Positions 9,301-16,592 of a DNA stretch of 23,986 nt are shown here, one piece after another. This DNA is from Candidatus Heimdallarchaeota archaeon (GTDB taxonomy: Archaea > Asgardarchaeota > Heimdallarchaeia > Heimdallarchaeales > Kariarchaeaceae): the NCBI GenBank assembly GCA_021399405.1, contig JAAFKL010000313.1, positions 1 to 23,986 on the forward strand. Reading direction: 5' to 3'. The first letter of the stretch is position 1. Each line of letters opens with the position of its first letter. The notes under the pieces are model-generated. The model saw nothing but the letters and a program-made list of their open reading frames with translations, did not search any database and was not told where the DNA came from. Both the position numbers and the translations under genes were made by a program.

Positions 9301-9333
9301 TATTGATAAGTATTTGATTTTTATACCACCCAT
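6310..9333 (-). CDS. Giant membrane protein: SBBP propeller, calcium repeats, one helix, inside winged helix
   Basis: A 1007-residue protein. A signal peptide (about 1-31) leads into SBBP-type beta-propeller repeats (about 60-510), recurring as YVGGSxxxxxxIxxDxxxNxIIxGxTxSxDxP. Next come thrombospondin type 3-like calcium repeats (about 517-715) with DxDxDGxxDxWE motifs (DTDGDGMYDKWE, DSDDDGMPDGWE, DTDLDGINDAWE). A single helix (about 723-741) ends in a basic RIRQKRKGK stop, so the rest is cytosolic: a long coiled region (about 760-920) and a domain at about 928-985 (HISQIAEIMRTPIEHAEALL...) that reads like a winged helix of the PCI or MarR kind. It could report an outside event to the interior. 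The ATG at 9333 has a TATA-like box about 26 bases upstream, suggesting a leaderless transcript. The propeller and calcium repeats are clear; the winged helix is an inference. Confidence 0.85.
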   Translation of the reverse strand: MGGIKIKYLSIRIITFLLMIQLLSSFGIVSSNQLQFHNTEKNSSSFTKNSVILEQESRKPEDLVKGIAVDSKNNIWVVGEVGDGSGSLIAEGFLSKISPTGEILDVIPIKYDDDDIFPQNLAIDSADNLIISGTVKSSSIAFNAEFPSYNGKTDAFIQKYNPTGVLLWSTYVGGSGVEFYGIVNVDADDNVIFGATTGSSDMPLLNSTYTNYVGGADIPIDYYNAKFSPQGELIWSNYIGGKYRDQIIDIEIDTDGNIISLLTATSPDLPFTSAINNATLSDCDNLECYDGVIYSQNENGEINWGVYLAGEFSDWNNGIELDTDNQIIIGGLSESADYPVTNDAFDNAYNALTDGVITKLDNQGNLTYGSYVGGSNADFIMDIGLDSQNNLIAVGSTGSNDYPRFNSNIGDQSLQDGNFDLFVTKFDENNNLLFSFQYGSLYDPTVFATGLPFVTLDNNDNILITGGSVNPNFPLTNTEVNNIYPYNFGGGINSYLIKLNPEGEILWSTMTLIVTDPELDYDGDGFTNQEEYDLCIGTASICLDATNPDTDGDGMYDKWEWENGLRPENPLDGAQDNDFDLLSNREEFFAGTDPNDPDSDDDGMPDGWEVLMNLDPGTNDADLDRDEDGMPNAWEFLYQFNATDGNDALLDFDSDGVSNLNEYDHGTDPTKKDTDLDGINDAWEIENDLDPLDPKDATKDFDNDLFPNKLEYDLGTNPQSPIEGILVLALVSIIMIVIYRIRQKRKGKDSEAQELGFLNIKDQQKAKKAGFASSDERMEARLNGFLNNEIKELLNANGISNESEIVNTWVNLLKISEAKFSVSLLNETEALLSKVNSLEELHEVELKINLILDEIKVNKSEISNLLEIENKLFEMMKRSPVLVSVEVTEINDTINLTNKVSVSLNQLQSDIEELLNQKQQWFEPWSGMLEFIQLTEDGKEIHISQIAEIMRTPIEHAEALLTALLTQNSFIGVYDDSKKTYSKGTNVNDYLEKMLADARRFDEESEA

Positions 9334-9351
9334 ATCGAACTAAACACGATA

Positions 9352-9364
9352 TTACTTATTTATC
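9352..9364 (-). promoter_or_regulatory. TATA-like box of the propeller gene
   Basis: Read on the minus strand this is GATAAATAAGTAA, centred about 26 bases before the ATG at 9333, consistent with a leaderless start. It lies in the 185-base divergent gap shared with the solute-binding protein gene. Confidence 0.4.
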
Positions 9365-9490
9365 TGTACTCATTTGAAAAAGTTTCGAGTACTCTACATT
9401 TTCAAGATACACTTGCATGTTATAAACAGAAAATTCTTCTTTAGTGCTTCAAATTTAATAGATATCTGCCACAGATGGTTCAAGTAAAAG

Positions 9491-9497
9491 TTAAATA
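9491..9497 (+). promoter_or_regulatory. TATA box of the solute-binding protein gene
   Basis: TTAAATA is centred about 25 bases before the ATG at 9519, which points to a leaderless transcript and supports that ATG over the TTG at 9510. A second AT-rich element (9499-9510) is too close to the start to serve. Confidence 0.45.
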
Positions 9498-9518
9498 CCT
9501 TATAATTTATTGAACTAT

Positions 9519-11462
9519 ATGGGACAGGTAAAACAGAGAAATGTACTATTTATTTTCAGCTCAATTTTAATTTTAACTTCTAGTTTCGCAGTACTACAAT
9601 CAGTATATGGGCAAGAATCAACTCAGTCGCCTGAATATTTTTTCAATATTAATCTTCTATCTCCTGATAATAACCAGTGGAGAATTGATTGGGCGGATCT
9701 TATCGCTGATGAACTCCAAGAAATTGGAATAAATGCCAGCAGAACAACTGGTGGCTGGAGTGGTGTCAGTAACCGTACATATCTTCAAATACAAGATGGC
9801 AGCTCTGGTGTGGCAACATTTGAAGATGGGGGGTTTGATACGGTATTTTTCGGTTTTAATAGAGAACAATGGATAGAATTTCAATTTAGAGATGAGCGGG
9901 ATGTATATACAACTGATATACCGTGTGGTCCTGAAGTATCTGGTGCATGCAACATAAGTGGAGAAACAAATTCTCAATTAATGGAAATTCTTAGATCCGG
10001 TAATGAGGTATACGATGTTACTGAGAGAAATGCGTTAATCAACACTGGGCAAGACATTTTTTATGATGAGATCCCAAACTCAGTATTAAGTTATTCTGCG
10101 GTATCTCTACTTGCAAATAAAAATGCTGGATTTTTAGAAGATTTGAGTAATGGATATGTAAACAATATTTTAAAAGATGAATGGAAAAACATCGAGAGCT
10201 CAGATTCATCTATTTTCAAAATTGCTCAGCCTTGGGGCATCGATGATAGTTTTTTCTCCCCATTAGAACAAAGTCCTTTGAAGCCTCAAGATTCAGAGAT
10301 CTATCAATCAATGGTGTGGCAAGGACTTCTAGATAGAGATATACACGATGATTTGAACTGGAGACCTCTCATTGCTGCTTCTATGCCTAGATGGAATGAA
10401 GAAAGAACAGTTGCCACAATAGATTTGAGAACTGATGTAACATTTGCTGATGGTCAGATATTAGATTCTGAAGATGTGGTTGAAAGTTACAGGAGGATTA
10501 TTACACCAGAATTTAACTCACCTGCGTATAACCATTTTATTGATAATACTCTTGTTTTTGGCTATCCAATTTCATATTTTGCCTCAAACAATTCTATTGT
10601 AGCACTAGATGATGACACTGTTCAATTTACATTTACAGAGGCTGTTAATCCGCATCATGAGAATTCAATGTTTTCAGTAGGAATTCTCCCCACTCATGTT
10701 TTTGGAAACCACACTAGTACTGTAAATGGAATTTACAATTTTGAAAATTTAGTTAGAGGAAACGTGAGCGAATTCGGTTATGGAACCGGTCCTTTTAGGT
10801 TTAAACAACTTGATCTTACTACTGACACATTAATTTTTGAAGGTGTGGATTCGTATTGGAATGGGGTAGTGCAATCAGAAGAAATACAATTTATTAAAGA
10901 ACGAGAAAGCGATCCTGCTATTACTAAATTAGAAAGTGGAGTTTATAACCTCTTATCTCCATGGTACTGGATATCTCCTTTGGCCTCAAACGTTACATCG
11001 AGTGAAAATATTGATGTATCTCTACCATCTACTGGATTGAGACAAGGGATGGAATATAACCTAAATCACCCCGTTTTTGGAACTGGAGAAGCAACTCCCT
11101 TCGGAGAAGATAATCCGGATCAAGCTACCCTAGCGGCAAAATATGTGAGACAAGCTATTAATTTAGTAATCCCCAGAGAAAAGATTATTGAGACAATTAT
11201 GGAGGGTTTTGGACTACCAGGGAAAACAATTTTTGCCCCCTCACAATCAGGGGTTTCGGATGATCTACCAGCTTATGAATATAATCCCACAAAAGCACTT
11301 GAACTTCTGGCAAAAGCAGGATATGGAGTTGAAACTACTACATCCTCTTCTTCTGTTAAAGAGGACAGTGGTAACGGATTTTTAATCCTTGATTACAGGG
11401 TGTTCATACTTCCTCTAGTTACAATCATAATAATTGGAGTTTATCGTAAACAACGTAAATAA
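9519..11462 (+). CDS. Family 5 solute-binding protein with permuted lobes, membrane-anchored
   Basis: A 647-residue protein with a signal helix (about 5-31) and a C-terminal helix (about 621-642) ending in RKQRK. The middle matches peptide/nickel-type (OppA/DppA, SBP_bac_5) binding proteins, but the order is changed. Residues 42-230 resemble the usual C-terminal lobe: NQWRIDWADLIADELQEIGI, GGFDTVFFGF, then the N/D-rich segment, ERNALINTGQDIFYDEIPN and the closing strand. Residues 233-605 resemble the usual N-terminal part: IYQSMVWQGLLDRD, RTVATIDLRTDVTFADGQ, DSEDVVESYRRI, TGPFRFK, KYVRQAINLVIPREKII and YNPTKALELLAKAGYG. In known members this last segment comes just before the piece found here at the N-terminus. 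A Ser/Thr linker follows. It should catch peptides or similar solutes outside the cell; no permease or ATPase gene is adjacent. Confidence 0.85.
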   Translation: MGQVKQRNVLFIFSSILILTSSFAVLQSVYGQESTQSPEYFFNINLLSPDNNQWRIDWADLIADELQEIGINASRTTGGWSGVSNRTYLQIQDGSSGVATFEDGGFDTVFFGFNREQWIEFQFRDERDVYTTDIPCGPEVSGACNISGETNSQLMEILRSGNEVYDVTERNALINTGQDIFYDEIPNSVLSYSAVSLLANKNAGFLEDLSNGYVNNILKDEWKNIESSDSSIFKIAQPWGIDDSFFSPLEQSPLKPQDSEIYQSMVWQGLLDRDIHDDLNWRPLIAASMPRWNEERTVATIDLRTDVTFADGQILDSEDVVESYRRIITPEFNSPAYNHFIDNTLVFGYPISYFASNNSIVALDDDTVQFTFTEAVNPHHENSMFSVGILPTHVFGNHTSTVNGIYNFENLVRGNVSEFGYGTGPFRFKQLDLTTDTLIFEGVDSYWNGVVQSEEIQFIKERESDPAITKLESGVYNLLSPWYWISPLASNVTSSENIDVSLPSTGLRQGMEYNLNHPVFGTGEATPFGEDNPDQATLAAKYVRQAINLVIPREKIIETIMEGFGLPGKTIFAPSQSGVSDDLPAYEYNPTKALELLAKAGYGVETTTSSSSVKEDSGNGFLILDYRVFILPLVTIIIIGVYRKQRK

Positions 11463-11492
11463 TAGTTATTGAATATTCATATTTGAAAATTA

Positions 11493-11999
11493 TTAACTAC
11501 TTGACTTTTTCACTAATCGCAACATTTCTCTTCTTATAGCTCCACTTGGCAGCCTAACAATTAACCAATAAGGCAAAAAGAAATTTCTATATCGTCTTGA
11601 CCGAAACAAAACTCGAGTTTCTGTTGTTACTACAGTTCCTTGATTATGTGGGGTTAAAACAAAATCCCAAACAATATTAATCTGATTTTTTTTATTTTTG
11701 TTCGGTATAATTTTTTCATTCAATCTCATCACAATTGATTTATTCTGGACAATTGAAATTGGTGCAAAGCCACTATTGAACAATCGATTCCAGCCGTCAC
11801 TCCAATTTCGATGTGTTCGGTCAATTTTATTGTCTAATCTAAGACCTCTCAGAAAAAATAAAAAGCGAATTAATTTTGAATCATAAATATCCATCCCTCT
11901 GAGTCTAAGCCAGGTATCTTCTAGGCTTGCATCAATCCAAAGGGAATGTTTTTCCTGGAAATCAGGATTTGATATAGTAGATGCTGCAGTGACTGCCAT
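11493..11999 (-). CDS. SRPBCC (START-like) ligand-binding protein
   Basis: A 168-residue soluble protein with the pattern of a polyketide cyclase-like SRPBCC subfamily. The first strand-helix is SLWIDASLEDTWLRLRGMD followed by DSKLIRFLFFLRGLR. The core strand is IVWDFVLTPHNQGTVVTTETRV, and the closing helix is YWLIVRLPSGAIRREMLRLVK. These proteins hold a hydrophobic ligand in a deep cavity; the ligand here cannot be read from sequence. The ATG at 11999 is preceded by a weak GTGGTAA site. It lies 17 bases after the cupin gene, so the two are probably one transcript. It converges with the solute-binding protein gene 30 bases away. Confidence 0.75.
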   Translation of the reverse strand: MAVTAASTISNPDFQEKHSLWIDASLEDTWLRLRGMDIYDSKLIRFLFFLRGLRLDNKIDRTHRNWSDGWNRLFNSGFAPISIVQNKSIVMRLNEKIIPNKNKKNQINIVWDFVLTPHNQGTVVTTETRVLFRSRRYRNFFLPYWLIVRLPSGAIRREMLRLVKKSSS

Positions 12000-12016
12000 T
12001 TATGTTACCACATCGT

Positions 12017-13102
12017 TTAACTGGTTTTTTCAATTGGTATCCAACCAACCCGACCCTTCTCACTTTTTACAAAATACCATTCACTTTCTTGAAATAATAT
12101 TTCAACTATCTCTCCCTTTCCACATTCCAACTCATATGATGAGTAATAACTTTTCATTCTAAAATTATTATTGGGTAGTTGCTCCATATAATTATTTGGA
12201 ATCCATCCGCCTTTACCCTCATGTTCGCAATAGGTCCAACCCGGGTAATGAGTTTTACGATTTTGAGGAATTACTTCATCTCCTTTATCGAGATATAAAA
12301 TATCAGATTCTTCGCCTGAATGATTCTTTCTGAGCTCTACTTTAGTTATTTCACAGGATATTTTATCATCTTCTGATATTATTGGTACGCGTAAAACGAT
12401 CCCCTCAAAAGGGAATTCCATTTGTACTCGGATATGGCACACATCTGGGGGCATAACAAGCACCTCCCCTTCTGAGAGTGACACCATTTTGCCATTGACT
12501 AATAATACATCTTTTCCTTTAATGCTAACATAATATTCGTAAGATTTAGAATGAGAATGATAGTATTCAGCTGAGAACATCAAATTAAAATCTTCTTCAG
12601 TCTTGACAACGACTAAGGCCAAACTCACATGATCAGATCTTACTGGAACTTCCCCATATCCAAACAACCACCTTTTACGAAAAGAGTCACTTTTGTATGG
12701 AATTCTAACACCCCACTCACGACGCAATTCTCTCTGATTTTCTAAGTTCAGCGGTTTGACGATATCAAATCTTGTATCTATTCCTATTGGATTTTTTTTG
12801 TTTGGTGTAGTAATAGTAAAAAATTCAACATCCTTTTCATCTTTATAGATTTTGAAGCCAGATTTGAAACCTGGCTTAATCATTATTAGTTCAGATTTTC
12901 TGATGGAAATACAATCTTGGTGAACAATAGCTGTAAGTTCTCCTCTCAGGACAATAACAAAAAATTCGCTATCTGTATGAATTTGAAGCTTATCGGTAAA
13001 TTCCAGTATATTGTCTCGATCGAAATGTTGGAATTTAATTTGATTCTCTTCATTTTCGAGATTTAGATTATGGGTACTATGAATTTTAAACTCCGAGTCC
13101 AT
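12017..13102 (-). CDS. Double-cupin protein with two C-terminal SH3-like domains
   Basis: A 361-residue cytosolic protein. Cupin 1 (about 22-100) lacks a clear metal site. Cupin 2 (about 158-245) keeps H182 and H184 in YYHSHSKSYEYYV, E189, and H223 in MPPDVCHI, the usual metal ligands. A tandem of SH3-like domains follows: about 254-308 with YLDKGDEV, PGWTYCEHEGKGGWIPNNYME, and about 314-360 with the second GRVGWIP. Such tandem GWxP domains occur in bacterial proteins called variant or ligand-binding SH3; fusion to cupins is less familiar to me. It may be a small-molecule sensor or metal-dependent enzyme that docks to a partner. A TTTAATAA box about 31 bases upstream gives a leader of a few bases. 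It is first in a two-gene operon with the SRPBCC gene. Confidence 0.8.
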   Translation of the reverse strand: MDSEFKIHSTHNLNLENEENQIKFQHFDRDNILEFTDKLQIHTDSEFFVIVLRGELTAIVHQDCISIRKSELIMIKPGFKSGFKIYKDEKDVEFFTITTPNKKNPIGIDTRFDIVKPLNLENQRELRREWGVRIPYKSDSFRKRWLFGYGEVPVRSDHVSLALVVVKTEEDFNLMFSAEYYHSHSKSYEYYVSIKGKDVLLVNGKMVSLSEGEVLVMPPDVCHIRVQMEFPFEGIVLRVPIISEDDKISCEITKVELRKNHSGEESDILYLDKGDEVIPQNRKTHYPGWTYCEHEGKGGWIPNNYMEQLPNNNFRMKSYYSSYELECGKGEIVEILFQESEWYFVKSEKGRVGWIPIEKTS

Positions 13103-13220
13103 TGAAACAATTTCACTTTACATCTTATCTTATTAAAGTACTACAACCTGTTCATCGATCAATTTGCTTAATCGACGTAGGACTTAAAAATCAATGAAAT
13201 ACCTTTAATTTAGCTAGCGA
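13103..13220. promoter_or_regulatory. Divergent promoter region
   Basis: This 118-base gap separates the minus-strand cupin gene from the plus-strand metzincin gene. It carries one TATA-like element for each direction: TTTAATAA near 13129-13137 on the minus strand and CTTAAAAATC at 13183-13192 on the plus strand. Both leave only short leaders. No repeated operator is evident. Confidence 0.4.
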
Positions 13221-15104
13221 ATGGACAGGAAACTTAATTCAAAAAAGTATTTTTCAATAGGTATCTTGGTAGTATTACTTAGCTTGGGAAATGTTGAAAT
13301 TTATGCTAACACAAACTCTCAACAACAGAATCCTTCTCTGAAATATACCTATGAAAAAATTCCTGAGATTCCTAAAAATGTTAATTTCGATCTGAATATC
13401 TTATTTTTAGGGTTTGAAGAGACAAGAATAAATTTGCCCAAACTGCAAACAAATTTACCAAAGTGGACAGGAATAATAGATAGGGTATCAAGAAATAAGT
13501 TTTCATATTCAAATATTAGTTCTCTAAAATTTTTTCAGAATTTCACGATTTCTTACACCTTTGAATTTGCTGAAAAATCAGTGGTTGAACAGTATGCCGA
13601 ATACATCGAAAATCAAGTGACAGATTTACCCCCTAACTATTCAGAACATCAATGGGTTAATTATATTCCTTCAGTTCCCACAGAAAATTATTTCAGAAAC
13701 AATATAATATTAGGAAGCAAGCCTACTTTACTCCTTATTGACACATACACCTATGATCCAATAAATTTCATTCCACATTTTTATTATCAGCCCATGTGGG
13801 GTCGACAATATACTCATGGTAATCCAGCTTCATACGAAATTGCAGGCGGAGGAAAAGAGTCGAGATTCGTATGGTTAGATCTTTCAGCTGGACCCGCAAA
13901 TTACTCACAAGACATTGGCACCCCTAATTCCCTTGGGGCAAATAACGAAACAATTACGCCAATTTGGGATTACGAAACATCAGATAATTCAAGACTTACC
14001 TCCGATATTTCTAAGTACATCAAATCTGCAATTGAATTTAAATTTCTTCCTTCATTTGGTCAAACCCCACTAACACCAGATGAAGTGATAAAATTTGAAT
14101 ATGTAAAAATTAACATAGGAAATCCTTCAACTGATTATTATGACAAACTTGACAATGAATATATCCTTAGGGAGTATAAACAATTTAATCCCATGATAAA
14201 TTGGGACTATGAGATATTAGATTGGGTGTGGAATGAAGATTCGAGATTTGAAGATCTAATGTATGACCAACTTGACTCACATGAACAAGTATTGAAAATT
14301 TCAAGAAATACGCATATATTTCTTAAGGCATATTCTGATCGAGTTTTCTCTAAGTCAACACCAAAGACTAATATAATTCCCATCTTCCTAATTGGGCTAC
14401 CAAAAGGATACATTTTTTTTGAAGAAGCTTGGAATTTAAAATTTCAAGCTGCCTCCTATGATGATGGAGAGAGTTCCCCAACCTACATTATAATGGGAGC
14501 GAATGACTTTAATTATCAAACAGAAATGGTTGTTGGTGAATCGAGATCAACAATTATTACCATGCATGAAATTGGTCATTTTCTTGGGTTATTACATCCT
14601 TTCGATGCTATGATCTGGAAAGACATTGGAGGAAATGCGGTTCCAATTCAAGCTCAAAATTGGTTATGGGATTTCACCTATACTCAGATGTCTTATTTAG
14701 GTGCATACCCTGAATTATCGAAAATGGATATAGACACATTAATGCGAGGGGAAATTATAGAATATTTAGATAATTTAATCTTTGATTTGGAAGAAGACCT
14801 CCCCAAACTTGATAAATATCAAAATTCAGAACAACTTTTTGAATATTTTAATTCGGCAGTCAACTCTATAGGTAGTTCTCTTGTTGAGTACCAATCATAT
14901 GAAACCCTAAATAATTATAACATTAGTCTTTCATATGTTTTTGATGGAATTAATGCATTAGATAATTTTACCAAATTGTATAATGATTTAGAATCTGATA
15001 ATGATTGGACGTTTCAATCTGATACCGTAATCTTATTTTCAGCAATAGGTATGATTGGGATATTTGCTACATATATTTTTATTTTGAAGAAAAGGAAATA
15101 TTAG
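13221..15104 (+). CDS. Membrane-anchored metzincin metalloprotease
   Basis: A 627-residue protein with a signal helix (about 10-29) and a C-terminal helix (about 600-621) ending in KKRKY, which puts the body outside the cell. It has the complete metzincin zinc motif HEIGHFLGLLH (H449, E450, H453, G456, H459) and a candidate Met-turn, YTQMSYLG (M490), 31 residues later. The preceding 400 residues are rich in aromatic and Asn residues and match no domain I know. They may be a propeptide or a substrate-binding region. A helical stalk (about 500-595) joins the catalytic part to the membrane. It is probably an ectoprotease that processes surface or environmental proteins. A CTTAAAAATC box upstream gives a leader of about 8 bases. 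The protease class is secure; the substrate is unknown. Confidence 0.87.
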   Translation: MDRKLNSKKYFSIGILVVLLSLGNVEIYANTNSQQQNPSLKYTYEKIPEIPKNVNFDLNILFLGFEETRINLPKLQTNLPKWTGIIDRVSRNKFSYSNISSLKFFQNFTISYTFEFAEKSVVEQYAEYIENQVTDLPPNYSEHQWVNYIPSVPTENYFRNNIILGSKPTLLLIDTYTYDPINFIPHFYYQPMWGRQYTHGNPASYEIAGGGKESRFVWLDLSAGPANYSQDIGTPNSLGANNETITPIWDYETSDNSRLTSDISKYIKSAIEFKFLPSFGQTPLTPDEVIKFEYVKINIGNPSTDYYDKLDNEYILREYKQFNPMINWDYEILDWVWNEDSRFEDLMYDQLDSHEQVLKISRNTHIFLKAYSDRVFSKSTPKTNIIPIFLIGLPKGYIFFEEAWNLKFQAASYDDGESSPTYIIMGANDFNYQTEMVVGESRSTIITMHEIGHFLGLLHPFDAMIWKDIGGNAVPIQAQNWLWDFTYTQMSYLGAYPELSKMDIDTLMRGEIIEYLDNLIFDLEEDLPKLDKYQNSEQLFEYFNSAVNSIGSSLVEYQSYETLNNYNISLSYVFDGINALDNFTKLYNDLESDNDWTFQSDTVILFSAIGMIGIFATYIFILKKRKY

Positions 15105-15151
15105 ATCAAGAAATAGAATTAAATCATTGGAAATTGTGAAATGTAGATTTG

Positions 15152-16135
15152 TCAGTCTTGAGGTGCGAAAATTAATTCAGGGGGTAGATTGCTTATGTAC
15201 TCTTGTAAGCTATTGGAAGTCGAAATGAATGGCAATCCTGTCGTAATTTCAACATTTGACGATTTATCTACCATTTTATACAAATTATGCGCATTTATGA
15301 TTTGGTATCGACTTACCAGTAAGGTTTCGGGATATAGAAGGAGAAGAATGATAATTGCAGAAACTGAAATGAATTCTGCAGTATTTAACGAATTGAAAGT
15401 TCGTTCCAAATCCCAATCTGCTAAGCTTCCCTGATTTACATAAATGTTAATAACACCATTAATAATATTTGATATACCAAATGAAATCCATAGGATTCTA
15501 CTAATTATAATCGGTTTAGAGTTTATTTCTGGTTTTATCGTCACGTAAGCAAATATTAGTGTCAAATTAACTAATATCGCCGGAAGTTGTGCTGATACAT
15601 TTTCATCTGAGAATAGAAAGTGAAAGAAAAAGAATTTGTGATACCATTTATATGGTTTCGGGACCCCAATCTCATTCCATGCATTCCAATTTTCAGCAAT
15701 AGCAGTTTCTAAACCCCATATGATGGTAAAAAGTGCCCACAATGCAGCTATAACTGAAACAATCCCGAAAGTAATTTTAAGCCACCGCTTTTCTGCAAAG
15801 TCTAGGATATGAGAAACATGGTATAATATGAGCATGTTGCCTAGAGCAACAGCTATCCCAAAACCCATGACCCAAGGAAATCCTTGCCAATAATAATCTG
15901 CTTGGTTGATCCAGTGGACCGTAAAATTTTCGTAGTAAATTACTCTAACAATCACCCAGTTAGTGTAAGCATATCTTAAGAAAATACCAGCTATAATCAA
16001 GTACTCAGTTGATCTTATTAATTGGAAGTACTTAATTGATTTATAAATCAAAAATAATGAAAACACAATTGACAATACATTAAATAAAAAATATATATCT
16101 GGATTAATTTCAAAGTAGCTGTCATAGAATGCCAT
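15152..16135 (-). CDS. Seven-helix membrane protein of unknown function
   Basis: A 327-residue protein with seven hydrophobic helices at about 13-34, 44-67, 84-106, 118-141, 183-200, 210-233 and 252-272, and a soluble tail of about 55 residues. The long loop between helices 4 and 5 is rich in Trp, Asn and Tyr. The tail (from RYQIINAHNLYKMVDKSSNV, with LQEYISNLPPELI later) looks folded but matches nothing I can name. The layout recalls N-terminal sensor modules of archaeal signalling proteins, yet no kinase or other output domain follows, so this is only an analogy. The ATG at 16135 has a CCTTAAATC element about 33 bases upstream. It is monocistronic and converges with the metzincin gene. Confidence 0.7.
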   Translation of the reverse strand: MAFYDSYFEINPDIYFLFNVLSIVFSLFLIYKSIKYFQLIRSTEYLIIAGIFLRYAYTNWVIVRVIYYENFTVHWINQADYYWQGFPWVMGFGIAVALGNMLILYHVSHILDFAEKRWLKITFGIVSVIAALWALFTIIWGLETAIAENWNAWNEIGVPKPYKWYHKFFFFHFLFSDENVSAQLPAILVNLTLIFAYVTIKPEINSKPIIISRILWISFGISNIINGVINIYVNQGSLADWDLERTFNSLNTAEFISVSAIIILLLLYPETLLVSRYQIINAHNLYKMVDKSSNVEITTGLPFISTSNSLQEYISNLPPELIFAPQD

Positions 16136-16331
16136 GGTTGTTCAATTAATAGTTTTCTAGTTTGATTTAAGGATTTCTAGCACTGGTAAACTAATGTCGA
16201 TCTAACTCTACTTCATTTCTTAAGATTCAACAGATATTCATTTTAGGAGGATCATTGATTAATGAACTTACATTAGAACAGAATTAAATTAATTATTAAC
16301 CGAATTAATTTATTTTTTGAGTAATTTTTTG

Positions 16332-16492
16332 TCATATAGCAAGGACTATACGCAATTTTGTACAAAGACAAGTTCCACAATCTGATCCTTGAATTTTGCG
16401 GTTAAATGCACATTTTGTACATTTGTCATAGATTTCTATCGAATAATTTTTCCACTAGGTTCATATCCAACAATTGTTTGAAATGCGATCAA
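16332..16492 (-). pseudogene. Cys-rich zinc-ribbon-like frame, apparently broken
   Basis: A 40-codon frame without a start (16454 down to the stop at 16332) encodes DKCTKCAF, then SDCGTCLCTKLRIVLAI, giving a CxxC-x11-CxxCxC pattern typical of metal-binding ribbons. The adjoining frame upstream (16492 to about 16407) reads LIAFQTIVGYEPSGKIIR and ends at a TAG just where the Cys frame takes over. One frameshift near 16407-16420 would join them into a protein of about 50 residues. It may be a decayed gene, a gene with an assembly indel, or chance. Five Cys in so short an AT-rich stretch is unusual. It lies in a 457-base gap with no other gene; the remainder (16136-16331 and 16493-16592) shows nothing convincing. 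Confidence 0.3.
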
Positions 16493-16592
16493 CGAGGATT
16501 GTTATTTCGTAGAGATCGCTCTAATCTATCTCAAGAATAAGTAAACAATCAATAAATAAAGTATTAAACATATCAGTAATTCTTCGCAACTA

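Noticed and set aside
16245..16264. Strong AGGAGGATC Shine-Dalgarno-like site followed by an ATG on the plus strand
   Set aside because: The frame from that ATG (16262) stops after four codons, and the nearby TTG frame is also only about ten codons, so no gene follows it.
16286..16318. AT palindrome AAATTAATT/AATTAATTT followed by a run of T, resembling a terminator
   Set aside because: It points along the plus strand, where no gene lies upstream, and an all-AT stem of this kind is expected by chance here.
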